This document shows positions 54,903-63,138 of a stretch of 64,000 nucleotides of DNA, piece by piece. The DNA comes from Chitinophaga rhizosphaerae (lineage in GTDB: Bacteria > Bacteroidota > Bacteroidia > Chitinophagales > Chitinophagaceae). Location of the stretch: positions 62,001-126,000 of the forward strand of contig NZ_RXLO01000006.1 in NCBI RefSeq assembly GCF_003958645.1. Direction: 5' to 3'. Position numbers and translations under genes: made by a program. A model generated the notes under the pieces. It worked only from the letters and a program-made list of their open reading frames with translations, made no database searches and was not told the origin of the DNA. Numbering within the stretch: position 1 is the stretch's first letter; every line of letters starts with the position of its first letter.

Positions 54903-56378
54903 TTAATACGCTCTTGCGAACAATACCCTTTCTTTGGAGGGTTTTCCGGTGAGGATGCAGGTACCTGCTTCCTGGGGATTGTTCAGCGGAATACAACGGA
55001 TCGTGGCTTTGGTGCGCTCCTTGATGGCGGCTTCCGTTTCGGCGGTACCATCCCAATGTGCAGAGATGAACCCGGTTTTTTCATCGAGCAGTTGCTCGAA
55101 TTCTTCCCAGGTATCCGCTTTGGTGATATGGGATTCGCGGTAATCCAGCGCCTTTTTGAACATGCCGTCCTGGATCTCGGTGAGAAGAGCGGAGATGTGC
55201 CGGGCGAGGCCGTCGAGGGATTCGGAGGATTTGGTCTTCGTATCGCGGCGGGCCACTTCGGCAACGTTGTTCTCGATATCGCGGGCGCCGATGGCGATGC
55301 GCACGGGTACGCCTTTCATTTCGTACTCGGCGAATTTCCATCCGGGGCGATTGTTATCGGAATCGTCGTATTTCACGCGGATGCCGAGGGCTTTGAGCTC
55401 TTTTACGATGCCTTCCACTTTCGCGTCGATCCCGGCTTTCTGGTCGGCGCCTTTATAAATAGGCACGATCACGACCTGGAGGGGGGCGATGCGGGGGGGG
55501 AGGATGAGGCCGTCGTCGTCGCTGTGCGCCATGACGAGCGCGCCTACGAGGCGGGTAGACACGCCCCAGGACGTTGCCCAAACGTATTCAAGTTTGTTTT
55601 CCTTGTTGGAGAACTGCACGTCGAACGCTTTGGCGAAGTTTTGCCCGAGGAAGTGGGACGTACCGGCCTGGAGGGCTTTACCGTCCTGCATGAGGGCTTC
55701 GATGCAATAGGTGTCTACTGCGCCGGCGAAGCGTTCCGAGGGGGATTTCACGCCTTTGATAACGGGAACGGCCATGTAATTCTCCACGAAATCGGCATAA
55801 ACGTCGAGCATCTGGCGGGTTTCTGCCACGGCTTCTTCGGCGGTGGCGTGGGCGGTGTGCCCTTCCTGCCAGAGGAATTCGGCGGTACGCAGGAACAGGC
55901 GGGTGCGCATTTCCCAGCGAACCACGTTGGCCCATTGGTTGACGAGGATGGGGAGGTCGCGGTACGACTGGATCCAGTCTTTATATGTGTTCCAGATGAT
56001 GGTTTCGGAAGTGGGGCGCACGATCAGTTCTTCTTCCAGTTTGGCTTCCGGGTCAACGATCACGCCGCCGTTCACGGGGTCGTTCTTCAGGCGGTAATGG
56101 GTGACCACGGCGCATTCCTTGGCGAAGCCTTCCACGTGGGCGGCTTCTTTACTGAGGAAGGATTTGGGGATAAAAAGCGGGAAATACGCGTTCTGATGGC
56201 CGGTTTCCTTGAACATACGGTCCAAAACGTCCCGCATGTTTTCCCAAAGCGCGAAGCCGTAGGGCTTGATGACCATGCAGCCACGAACGGCGGAGTAATC
56301 CGCCAGTCCGCCTTTCAGCACCAGGTCGTTGTACCATTGCGCGTAATCCTGTGATCGGGCAGTAATCTCTTTACTCAT
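54903..56378 (-). CDS. proS: prolyl-tRNA synthetase (short, type 3)
   Basis: A 491-residue class II aminoacyl-tRNA synthetase. The start is at [20 protein letters not shown] (56378). Class II motif 1 is around [15 protein letters not shown]. Motif 2 is [20 protein letters not shown] with the TSE proline-site triad in [11 protein letters not shown]. Motif 3 is [18 protein letters not shown]. An anticodon-binding domain ([16 protein letters not shown]) follows, then a C-terminal zinc-binding-like domain ending in RVLFARAY. It lacks the editing insertion of the long bacterial type, as usual in Bacteroidota. Its stop is 28 bp from the start of the downstream kinase gene on the same strand. Confidence 0.97.
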   Translation of the reverse strand: MSKEITARSQDYAQWYNDLVLKGGLADYSAVRGCMVIKPYGFALWENMRDVLDRMFKETGHQNAYFPLFIPKSFLSKEAAHVEGFAKECAVVTHYRLKNDPVNGGVIVDPEAKLEEELIVRPTSETIIWNTYKDWIQSYRDLPILVNQWANVVRWEMRTRLFLRTAEFLWQEGHTAHATAEEAVAETRQMLDVYADFVENYMAVPVIKGVKSPSERFAGAVDTYCIEALMQDGKALQAGTSHFLGQNFAKAFDVQFSNKENKLEYVWATSWGVSTRLVGALVMAHSDDDGLILPPRIAPLQVVIVPIYKGADQKAGIDAKVEGIVKELKALGIRVKYDDSDNNRPGWKFAEYEMKGVPVRIAIGARDIENNVAEVARRDTKTKSSESLDGLARHISALLTEIQDGMFKKALDYRESHITKADTWEEFEQLLDEKTGFISAHWDGTAETEAAIKERTKATIRCIPLNNPQEAGTCILTGKPSKERVLFARAY

Positions 56379-56699
56379 ATTATATTTTTTCTTTTTCCGT
56401 TTCCCCCGGAAAGATATTGATAAAAACCATTGATAGTCAGTCGTTTGCCTCAAGCTCACCGCCGTTCGTCCTGCCGGGGTGCCATTCGCCCCAAAAGGGT
56501 TTGAAAAGGGCCTCCCCACACAATAAACTGGCGTAATATTTGTTCTAATGATAATACGGAAACGCCACAGACCTCGCAGGAAATGTCAAACCGGTTCCCG
56601 GGTGTGCGAAGATAATAAAACGGCCGGTGCGTGTAACCCATCAACGATAAAATTCGTTTAAATTGAGTAAATTTACATTGTTCATAAAATCACAGCAGA
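56379..56699. promoter_or_regulatory. divergent intergenic region between proS and a Gly/Tyr-rich lipoprotein gene
   Basis: 321 bp. On the - strand TATCTTCG (56607-56614) is one base off the -7 consensus. On + an AT-rich TAAATTTAC segment lies about 30 bp before the lipoprotein start. The proS leader would be over 200 nt, long enough for an RNA control element, but I could not recognise a T-box or other known riboswitch. Confidence 0.45.
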
Positions 56700-57704
56700 A
56701 TGAGACCTATGATATATAGTGCGGTAGCGGCCCTGCTTGTTTTCGGCAGCTGTTCTACCACTTATCAGACCGCCCAGACGCCGGATGATGTGTACCACTC
56801 ACCCGTCCGTGACCAGCGAGGGTATGCTTCCGGCAATCAGCGTGCCAGTCAGGCCAGCGCCCAGGAAGTTGAAGAAACTTTCGATGAGGACGAAGGCAAC
56901 TACGTTACTTATGCGGACGAAGATGAAGACCGTTATGACTATGCCCGCCGGATCGACCGGTTCAGCCGCCCTTATTCCGGCAGCTACTGGGATGGTTATT
57001 ATTTCGACGACTTCGGCAGCAACATGTACATTAACAATTACTATGGCTTCAACAGCTGGAACCGTTTCGGGTGGAATTCCTGGTACGGCCCTTCGTTGAG
57101 TATCGGTTTCGGTTTTGGCCGCCCCTGGGGTGGATATTACAACAACTGGTACAACCCCTGGTATAATAACTGGTACGGCGGTGGCTGGGGCCATGGCTGG
57201 TATGGCGGCGGCGGTTGGTACGGCGGCGGTCACGGATGGTACGGTGGCGGGGGATACCCCTGGTACGGCGGCCATGGTGGCTACTACGTAAAACCCAGGC
57301 CTTCGGAATCCTACAGGCCCCGCGGGTCCAGCAACAGCCGTGTATATGACGGCAACCGCAATAACAACTACCGTCCGGTAAACCCGAATGGTTCCGCAAC
57401 GCGCCGGGTATATGACAGCAATAACGGCCGCCCGGTGACACAACCCAGCAACCGCAGAACGTTTGAAAGGGCGCCCGGCGAACGTCCGGCCAACCAGCCG
57501 GCACCGCAGCGCGAACGTTCCAGCAGAACGTACGAACGGAACTATGACCGGAGCAACTCGGCTCCTCCCCGTCAGCAGTCTCAGCCTTCGTATACGCCCG
57601 AACGCAGCAGCGCACCGCAGCGGAGCTACACTCCGCCCAGCAACAGCAACCCGGGCAACAGCTCACCCGCGCCGACGAGATCTTACCGTCCCCGCGGCCG
57701 CTAA
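56700..57704 (+). CDS. Gly/Tyr/Trp-rich low-complexity lipoprotein, function unknown
   Basis: A 334-residue protein. The signal MRPMIYSAVAALLVFGSC ends in a lipobox, with lipidated Cys18. Residues 19-95 are polar and acidic (EETFDEDEGNYVTYADEDED). Residues about 95-205 are dominated by Gly, Tyr, Trp, Asn and His in short repeats (NNWYNPWYNNWYGGGWGHG, GWYGGGG, HGWYGGGGYPWYGG). Residues 205-334 are rich in Arg, Ser, Pro, Asn and Gln and carry a strong positive charge, ending TRSYRPRGR. Such composition suggests a disordered or surface-layer/adhesive role; no enzyme motif is present. Similar lipoproteins exist in Bacteroidota, but I know no characterised one. Confidence 0.8.
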   Translation: MRPMIYSAVAALLVFGSCSTTYQTAQTPDDVYHSPVRDQRGYASGNQRASQASAQEVEETFDEDEGNYVTYADEDEDRYDYARRIDRFSRPYSGSYWDGYYFDDFGSNMYINNYYGFNSWNRFGWNSWYGPSLSIGFGFGRPWGGYYNNWYNPWYNNWYGGGWGHGWYGGGGWYGGGHGWYGGGGYPWYGGHGGYYVKPRPSESYRPRGSSNSRVYDGNRNNNYRPVNPNGSATRRVYDSNNGRPVTQPSNRRTFERAPGERPANQPAPQRERSSRTYERNYDRSNSAPPRQQSQPSYTPERSSAPQRSYTPPSNSNPGNSSPAPTRSYRPRGR

Positions 57705-57715
57705 CTTAATAAATG

Positions 57716-57773
57716 CGAATTACCAGTAAGGAGAAGCTCACAAAGGGCGTCCGGCTGGTAATTCGTGTTTTTA
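57716..57773 (+). terminator. terminator with a perfect 11-bp stem and long loop
   Basis: CGAATTACCAG (57716-57726) pairs perfectly with CTGGTAATTCG (57755-57765) across a 28-base loop, followed by TGTTTTTAT. It lies 12 bp after the lipoprotein gene. Confidence 0.75.
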
Positions 57774-57807
57774 TCCCACAACAGATTTGTTCACCAGCAC
57801 TTACACG

Positions 57808-59397
57808 ATGAATAAAAGAACAGCATTTCTTTTGATAGCCCTTGGTGTATCCTCCACGGCCCTGGCACAAGACGAGCACGACGCATTACGATACAGCCGC
57901 CTGATGTTCGGCGGAACAGCCCGCACACAAGCCATCGGCGGTGCAGCCGGCTCCCTCGGCGGCGATATTTCCGCCACCCATATCAACCCGGCCGGTCTCG
58001 GCTTCTTCAAAACCAGTGAAGTCAACATCACGCCCGGGTTCTATTTCAAGAATAACGATATGCGGTTCACCAGCGGTACCGGCAGTAATGCGAACCCTAC
58101 CACGTCCGACAGCAAAAGCAATATGATGCTGGGCAACGTAGGCGTAGTGTTCGGCATCCCCAACCGAAACGCCGGCGGCAAATTCCGCAACTTCGCCGTG
58201 TCTATCGACTACGCCCGAACGGCCGATTTCAACAACCGCAGCTTCCTCGGCGGCAAGAACACCCTCACCAGCTTCTCCGATACCTGGGTGGAAAAACTTA
58301 TGCCCAACGGCAATCCGGTACCGTTCAACGACGCTAACGACGTATACGCTGAAGGTCCCAGCCTTGGTTTCCGGACGTATGTCATCGGTTACGATCCCGA
58401 CAACAACGGCGGCGTTGAAAAATATTTCTCGGTGATCAATCCCACCGCGGCAGGCGGCATCCTTCAGAGCGACGATATCAGGGAACGCGGCGGCATCAAC
58501 GAATTCTCCGTGGGCTTCGGCGCCAATTACAGCGAACAGCTGTATTTCGGCCTTTCCCTGAACTTCCCGCGGATCGATTACGAACGCAACCGCACTTTCA
58601 CGGAAACCGATCCCAACGAGAATAACGTCACCAACGACTTTGATCAATACCAGTTCAACGAAGTATTAAATACCGACGCCACCGGTTTTAATACCAAGCT
58701 GGGCATCATTTACGCGCCCATGCCGGCACTCCGCATCGGCGCCAATTTCCACACCCCTACCTGGTTCAGCATGCACGACACCTATTCGGCAAGGGTCGAT
58801 TCCTGGATGGAAGAACTTGGCAACCATTTCTCGAGCACGGAAGACCTCTACGACGGCTTCCCCATCGAATACGACTACACGCTGCGCACGCCCTGGCGCG
58901 CCGGTGGCAGCGTTTCCTACATCTTCGGTACCAATGCAGATATCAAACAGCAGCACGGCTTCATTACTGCAGACGTGGAATATGTCGATTACGCCGCTAC
59001 CAAATACAAGTTCAACAAAGGCGCTCCGCAAGACCGTGAAAGGGCCAAAGCCCTTAACCGCACGATCGAGGATTCTTACGCCGGCGCCGTGAACGTACGG
59101 GTGGGTGGTGAGCTGAAATTCAATGTGCTGGCCGTTCGCGCAGGGTTCTCCTATTATGGAAGCCCCTACAACAGCGATTTCTCGGACATCGACGCGAGTG
59201 TAAAACGCGTGAGCGGCGGCCTCGGTTACCGTAACAGGGGCTTCTTCACCGACCTTACGTACGTGCATACACTGAATTCCAAATCAGCGTACAACCCTTA
59301 CGTCCTGAACGACTCACCCGGCCTGCCCGCAGCTCCTACCGCCGAGCACAGCCTGACGGGTGGAAACATAGTTTTGACGGTGGGCCTCAAGTTCTAG
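57808..59397 (+). CDS. OmpP1/FadL-like outer membrane protein
   Basis: A 529-residue beta-barrel protein. The start at 57808 (ATG) gives the signal peptide MNKRTAFLLIALGVSSTALA; a TTG 21 bp upstream is less likely. The mature N-terminus LRYSRLMFGGTARTQAIGGA leads into the FadL-family motif SATHINPAGLGFFKTSEVN, followed by strands of a 14-strand type barrel (VSIDYARTADF, FGLSLNFPRIDYERN, LRIGANFHTPTWFSMHDTYS) and a C-terminal strand ending VGLKF. FadL relatives transport long-chain fatty acids or other hydrophobic compounds; the substrate here is not known. A symmetrical terminator follows. Confidence 0.92.
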   Translation: MNKRTAFLLIALGVSSTALAQDEHDALRYSRLMFGGTARTQAIGGAAGSLGGDISATHINPAGLGFFKTSEVNITPGFYFKNNDMRFTSGTGSNANPTTSDSKSNMMLGNVGVVFGIPNRNAGGKFRNFAVSIDYARTADFNNRSFLGGKNTLTSFSDTWVEKLMPNGNPVPFNDANDVYAEGPSLGFRTYVIGYDPDNNGGVEKYFSVINPTAAGGILQSDDIRERGGINEFSVGFGANYSEQLYFGLSLNFPRIDYERNRTFTETDPNENNVTNDFDQYQFNEVLNTDATGFNTKLGIIYAPMPALRIGANFHTPTWFSMHDTYSARVDSWMEELGNHFSSTEDLYDGFPIEYDYTLRTPWRAGGSVSYIFGTNADIKQQHGFITADVEYVDYAATKYKFNKGAPQDRERAKALNRTIEDSYAGAVNVRVGGELKFNVLAVRAGFSYYGSPYNSDFSDIDASVKRVSGGLGYRNRGFFTDLTYVHTLNSKSAYNPYVLNDSPGLPAAPTAEHSLTGGNIVLTVGLKF

Positions 59398-59416
59398 ACA
59401 ATATAAATTCCGGATA

Positions 59417-59454
59417 CAAAAAAAAGGAAGCGTGCGAACGCTTCCTTTTTTTTA
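59417..59454. terminator. bidirectional terminator between the OmpP1-like gene and miaA
   Basis: The stem AAAAAAAGGAAGCGT / ACGCTTCCTTTTTTT with loop GCGA gives T runs on both strands. It lies between convergent genes; the + gene ends 20 bp before it and miaA ends 100 bp after it. Confidence 0.9.
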
Positions 59455-59553
59455 TGCCATTACCCAAACATAGGTTTCAATTCAGGAATGCAGGAATTGC
59501 ACAATGCTGTGGCGACGATGCTTCGTTGAACGAAAGCCGCTGCCAGGGCAATT

Positions 59554-60462
59554 TCAGGAAATCCCCAAACGTCCGCGAACGAAGATTTCCACGGCTTCCG
59601 GAGATCGCGCGTCGAACCAGGTCAGGTCGGGATCTCGGCGGAACCAGGTCATCTGACGCTTGGCGTATTGGCGCGTATGGGTTTTAATACCTTCTACGGC
59701 AGATTCGAGGGACGAATTGCCATCGAGATATTCGAAGATTTCGGTGTAGCCAACGGTCTGGAGCGCGTTGTGGAGGCGGTAGGGAAGCACACTGCGCACT
59801 TCTTCCACGAGGCCCCGGGCCATCATTTGGTCTACCCGTTTATGGATATTGGCGTGAAGAAGCTCCTTCGGCAGTCCGAGCCCTGTCTTGATGACATCGA
59901 AGTCGCGCCGGCGGGCGGTTTGCGTGCGGAATGCATTGATGGATTGGCCAGTGGCTTCGAATATTTCCAGCGCACGGATGAGGCGATGCGGGTTCCGGGT
60001 CTCGGCCGTTGCGAAGAATTCCGGGTCTTTCGCCTGTAATTGTTCCTGGAGCCAGGAAATCCCTTTCGCCACGTACCCCGCGCGCACCGCATCGCGGACG
60101 GCCGCGGGAACGGGGGGCATATCGTCCATCCCTTCCAGAAAAGCCTTGATATACAGCCCGGTACCGCCGGTTACAACGAGCGTATCGTGCCGGGAAAAGA
60201 TATCCTGTGCGTACCCCATCGCCAGGGACTCGTACGCAGCGGCATTGACTTCTTCTGTAATCGAATGGGAATCAATGAAATAATGCCGTACAGTCGCCAG
60301 TTCTTCCGCGGAGGGCTTGGCCGTTCCAATGGAAATTTCCCGGTAACATTGCCGTGAATCCGCCGAAATGATCTCGGTGCCCAGCATCTGCGCGATGCGA
60401 ATGGCGGTGGCCGTTTTACCTACCGCTGTAGGGCCGGCAACCAGGATAACCGTCTTGTTCAT
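59554..60462 (-). CDS. miaA: tRNA dimethylallyltransferase MiaA
   Basis: A 302-residue enzyme that attaches the dimethylallyl group to A37 of UNN-reading tRNAs, the step before MiaB. The start is at MNKTVILVAGPTAVGKTA (60462), where the P-loop is GPTAVGKT. Next are EIISADSRQCYREISIGTAKPS, VVTGGTGLYIKAFLEG and the NPHRLIRALEIFEATG region (R and E of the tRNA-binding part), then YAKRQMTWFRRDPDLTWFD. Length is normal. It follows the pRiA4b-like gene by 40 bp on the - strand. Confidence 0.97.
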   Translation of the reverse strand: MNKTVILVAGPTAVGKTATAIRIAQMLGTEIISADSRQCYREISIGTAKPSAEELATVRHYFIDSHSITEEVNAAAYESLAMGYAQDIFSRHDTLVVTGGTGLYIKAFLEGMDDMPPVPAAVRDAVRAGYVAKGISWLQEQLQAKDPEFFATAETRNPHRLIRALEIFEATGQSINAFRTQTARRRDFDVIKTGLGLPKELLHANIHKRVDQMMARGLVEEVRSVLPYRLHNALQTVGYTEIFEYLDGNSSLESAVEGIKTHTRQYAKRQMTWFRRDPDLTWFDARSPEAVEIFVRGRLGIS

Positions 60463-60502
60463 ATAATGAATGCCCGGCGCAGAACGCGCCGGACGGGGCT
60501 TG

Positions 60503-61078
60503 CTAAAACATGTTTTCGTCTTCGGAACCGCTTTCTTCCATGCCATCATCCTCACCTTCCGTCTCCTCTCCTTCTTCCCCGAAACCGTCTTCAGACATGC
60601 CTTCGCGGTTGAGGTCGTACTTCTCTTCCATTTCTACCAGTTTATCGCCGATGAGCCCTTTGGTGCCATACTGGCTGGGGGCCAGCCCTTCCTTGCGGAC
60701 GATGGCGGGATAGCTCAGTTTGGCGTTCTCATCTTTGGCAACACCGATCAGTTCCACCAAAAACGTCCAGTTTTTAGCGAAATCGTAGAGGTAAATGAAT
60801 TTCTGGTTCGGGTCCCTGACCATTGCGCCGATCGGCGTATCTACCATCAGCAGCGGTTCCGCTTTCCGGGCCACGCCATCTTTTTCCAGCAAAATCTCCC
60901 GGCCACGCTGCCAGTTGTCGTTACTGCGGTAAAAGGTTGCCTTGTGCTTGGAATCAAACTCATATGCTGTCAAGATGGCCTGATGAAATTGCACAAAATT
61001 CTGACTGGGCTTTACAACGATATCCCTGTAGACACTTTCGTCTTCTTCCCAATAAACTCTGAATTTTAATACCGGCAT
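60503..61078 (-). CDS. plasmid pRiA4b ORF-3-like family protein
   Basis: A 191-residue protein. Residues 1-140 match the pattern of the pRiA4b ORF-3/IS1096 TnpR-like family: a beta-grasp-like start (LKFRVYWEEDESVYRDIVV), FVQFHQAILTAYEFDSKHKA and FIYLYDFAKNWTFLVELIG. The C-terminal 45 residues are highly acidic (GEEGEETEGEDDGMEESGSE) and probably disordered. No transposase or repeats are nearby, so despite the family name nothing points to mobility. It has a consensus promoter of its own and lies between miaA and cca. Function unknown. Confidence 0.85.
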   Translation of the reverse strand: MPVLKFRVYWEEDESVYRDIVVKPSQNFVQFHQAILTAYEFDSKHKATFYRSNDNWQRGREILLEKDGVARKAEPLLMVDTPIGAMVRDPNQKFIYLYDFAKNWTFLVELIGVAKDENAKLSYPAIVRKEGLAPSQYGTKGLIGDKLVEMEEKYDLNREGMSEDGFGEEGEETEGEDDGMEESGSEDENMF

Positions 61079-61100
61079 ATGATTTACAATGTTGTATGAA

Positions 61101-61131
61101 CAAAAATACCAAATTATTTAACAGGGGTCAA
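61101..61131 (-). promoter_or_regulatory. consensus promoter TTG-N20-TATTTTTG for the pRiA4b-like gene
   Basis: On the - strand TTG (61129-61131) and TATTTTTG (61101-61108) are 20 bp apart. This is a full match to the Bacteroidota housekeeping promoter, 23 bp before the ATG and overlapping the end of cca. Confidence 0.72.
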
Positions 61132-62535
61132 GTTTAGTTCAGCTGCCTTTTTCAGCATGAACGCATACGCAGCGTCATAATTATTGGTGATCTCACCGTC
61201 GAGAATGGCTTCGCGGATGGCACTTTTCAGGTCGCCCACGAGCTTTCCGGGCTTCAGTCCGAACGTTTCCATGATGAGCTCGCCCGTTACCGGCGGCTGC
61301 CAGTTGCGGATGCGGTCACTTTCCTCCACTTCCTTCAACCGCTCGCGCACCAGCTCGAAATTCTCCAGGTAGCGGCGCACTTTCGCGCGGTTCTTGGAGG
61401 TGATATCGGCTTCGCACAGCATCATGAGTGCTTCCAGGTCTTCGCCGGCGTCGAACAGCAGTCTGCGTATAGCCGAATCGGTGATATTCTCCTTTGTGAG
61501 GCTGATGGGCCGCAAATGCAGTTCCACGAGCTTTTTCACGAGCCGCATCTTTTCGTTCAACGGCAGTTTCAGCCTTGTAAAAATTCTCGGCACCATTTTC
61601 CCGCCCACGGCATCATGGCCGTGGAACGTCCACCCATGGCCGGCTTCGAATCGTTTCGTAGCGGGCTTCCCGATATCGTGCAGCAATGCCGCCCAGCGCA
61701 GCCAGAGGTCGCGGGTATGGCGGGAAATATTATCGATCACCTGGAGGGTGTGGTAAAAATTATCTTTATGCCCCTTCCCTTCCAGCATTTCCACGCCCAC
61801 GAGGTCTACCATCTGCGGGAAAATGATTTTCAGGATGCCTGATTTATACAGCAGATCGAGGCCTACGGAAGGTTTGGCACTGAGCATGATCTTGTTCAGC
61901 TCGTCGGTGATCCTTTCCTGGGAAATGATTTTTATCCGGCTGGCGTTGTCGACGATGGCCTGGAACGTTTCGGGAAGGATGGTGAAGTTGAGTTGCGACG
62001 CGAACCGGATGGCGCGCATCATGCGCAGCGGATCGTCGCTGAAGGTCTGCCCCGGTTCCAGCGGTGTGCGGATGAGTTTGTCTTCCAGGTCTTTCAGCCC
62101 GTTGAAAGGATCGATCAGTTTACCATAATCGGCTTCGTTGAGGCTGATCGCCAATGCGTTGATGGTAAAATCGCGGCGCAGCTGATCGTCTTCCAGCGTT
62201 CCGGGCTCTACTTCGGGGTTCCGGGAATGATCCCGGTAGCTTTCGCGGCGGGCGCCCACGAATTCGATCTCCGTATCGTCGAATTTGATCTGGGCGGTAC
62301 CGTATGTTTTGAAGAAATTGACTTTCAGGGACGGATCGAGCAACCGGGCCACCTGGTGCGCCAGCGCGATGCCATCTCCCACGCAAACGATATCCATGTC
62401 TTTCGTAGGCCTGTCCAGCAGTTTGTCGCGCACGAACCCGCCGATCAGATAAGCGGGTACGCCGATCTGCCGGGCCGATTCCGCGACGCGTTCAAACAAA
62501 TCCATTTCCCGTTTCGTACAGGGAATTTCCATCAT
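61114..62535 (-). CDS. cca: CCA tRNA nucleotidyltransferase with HD domain
   Basis: A 473-residue enzyme that builds or repairs the CCA 3' end of tRNA. The nucleotidyltransferase head has AYLIGGFVRDKLLDRPTKDMDIV, with GGFVRD and the DxD metal pair, then the RRDFTINALAISL motif and the DPLRMMRAIRFASQL amino acid template for C/A recognition. A metal-dependent HD domain follows (WAALLHDIGKPATK; HGHDAVGGKM), which can give phosphatase/phosphodiesterase activity. A second ATG lies one codon downstream. TACTTTTG (62556-62563, - strand) is an exact -7 element just upstream, in the 30-bp gap after tsaC. Confidence 0.96.
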   Translation of the reverse strand: MMEIPCTKREMDLFERVAESARQIGVPAYLIGGFVRDKLLDRPTKDMDIVCVGDGIALAHQVARLLDPSLKVNFFKTYGTAQIKFDDTEIEFVGARRESYRDHSRNPEVEPGTLEDDQLRRDFTINALAISLNEADYGKLIDPFNGLKDLEDKLIRTPLEPGQTFSDDPLRMMRAIRFASQLNFTILPETFQAIVDNASRIKIISQERITDELNKIMLSAKPSVGLDLLYKSGILKIIFPQMVDLVGVEMLEGKGHKDNFYHTLQVIDNISRHTRDLWLRWAALLHDIGKPATKRFEAGHGWTFHGHDAVGGKMVPRIFTRLKLPLNEKMRLVKKLVELHLRPISLTKENITDSAIRRLLFDAGEDLEALMMLCEADITSKNRAKVRRYLENFELVRERLKEVEESDRIRNWQPPVTGELIMETFGLKPGKLVGDLKSAIREAILDGEITNNYDAAYAFMLKKAAELNLTPVK

Positions 62536-62555
62536 GTATCTACCGTTTTAAGGCG

Positions 62556-62563
62556 CAAAAGTA
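62556..62563 (-). promoter_or_regulatory. -7 promoter element (TACTTTTG) before cca
   Basis: An exact TAnnTTTG match 21 bp before the cca start, between tsaC and cca. No -33 TTG at the right distance, so weak evidence. Confidence 0.4.
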
Positions 62564-62565
62564 AT

Positions 62566-63138
62566 TTAATCCCGGATGATTTCCAGCCTTCCGTCTTTCC
62601 CGATGCGCACGATCCTGGAGGGGCGGGCCGGCGTTTCGTCCTGCTGCCGGTGCTCTACCACATAATCCACTCCGTTCCGGATTTCGGGGGAAACGTCCTT
62701 GAAATTCGCGGGCGACGGTGCTCCGGAGATGTTGGCAGACGTGGAAACCAGGGGTTTGCGCAGTCTTTTCACCAAATGGCGGCAGAAAGGGTCCTGCACA
62801 AGCCGGATGGCGATGGAACCGTCGTGATTGATGACGTTGGGGGCGAGATGGAGGGCGCCTTCGTAGATTACGGTCGTGGGGCGGTCGAACCCGGCCAGCA
62901 CCCCGGCTATATCGTGCGGTGGCGAGGCGAGGTACTTCAGGAGGTCTTTGACGTCGGCCATGAGCACTACGAGGCTTTTGGCTTCATCGCGTCGTTTCAG
63001 GGCGTAGATTTTGCGTACGGCGGCTTCGTCGGTGGCGTCGCAGCCCAATCCCCAGATGGTGTCTGTGGGATAGAGAATGGTGCCTCCGTTGCGGAGGACT
63101 TCGAGCGAGCGGAGGATATCGTTTTCGAAATCGGTCAT
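62566..63138 (-). CDS. tsaC: L-threonylcarbamoyladenylate synthase (TsaC/Sua5 family)
   Basis: A 190-residue YrdC-domain enzyme that makes threonylcarbamoyl-AMP from Thr, bicarbonate and ATP, the first step of t6A37 formation in ANN-reading tRNAs. The start is at MTDFENDILRSLEVL (63138). Motifs: GGTILYPTDTIWGLGCDA (KxR-type pocket follows in ALKRRDEAKSLVVLM), then RPTTVIYEG, GSIAIRLVQDPF and PLVSTSANISGAPSP. It lacks the C-terminal Sua5 domain, so it is the short TsaC/YrdC form. Its start overlaps the glycosyltransferase stop by the ATGA arrangement (63135-63138). Confidence 0.95.
   Translation of the reverse strand: MTDFENDILRSLEVLRNGGTILYPTDTIWGLGCDATDEAAVRKIYALKRRDEAKSLVVLMADVKDLLKYLASPPHDIAGVLAGFDRPTTVIYEGALHLAPNVINHDGSIAIRLVQDPFCRHLVKRLRKPLVSTSANISGAPSPANFKDVSPEIRNGVDYVVEHRQQDETPARPSRIVRIGKDGRLEIIRD

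Noticed and set aside
60503..61078. Mobile element suggested by the pRiA4b/IS1096 family name
   Set aside because: No transposase, terminal inverted repeats or target duplications are visible around the gene.
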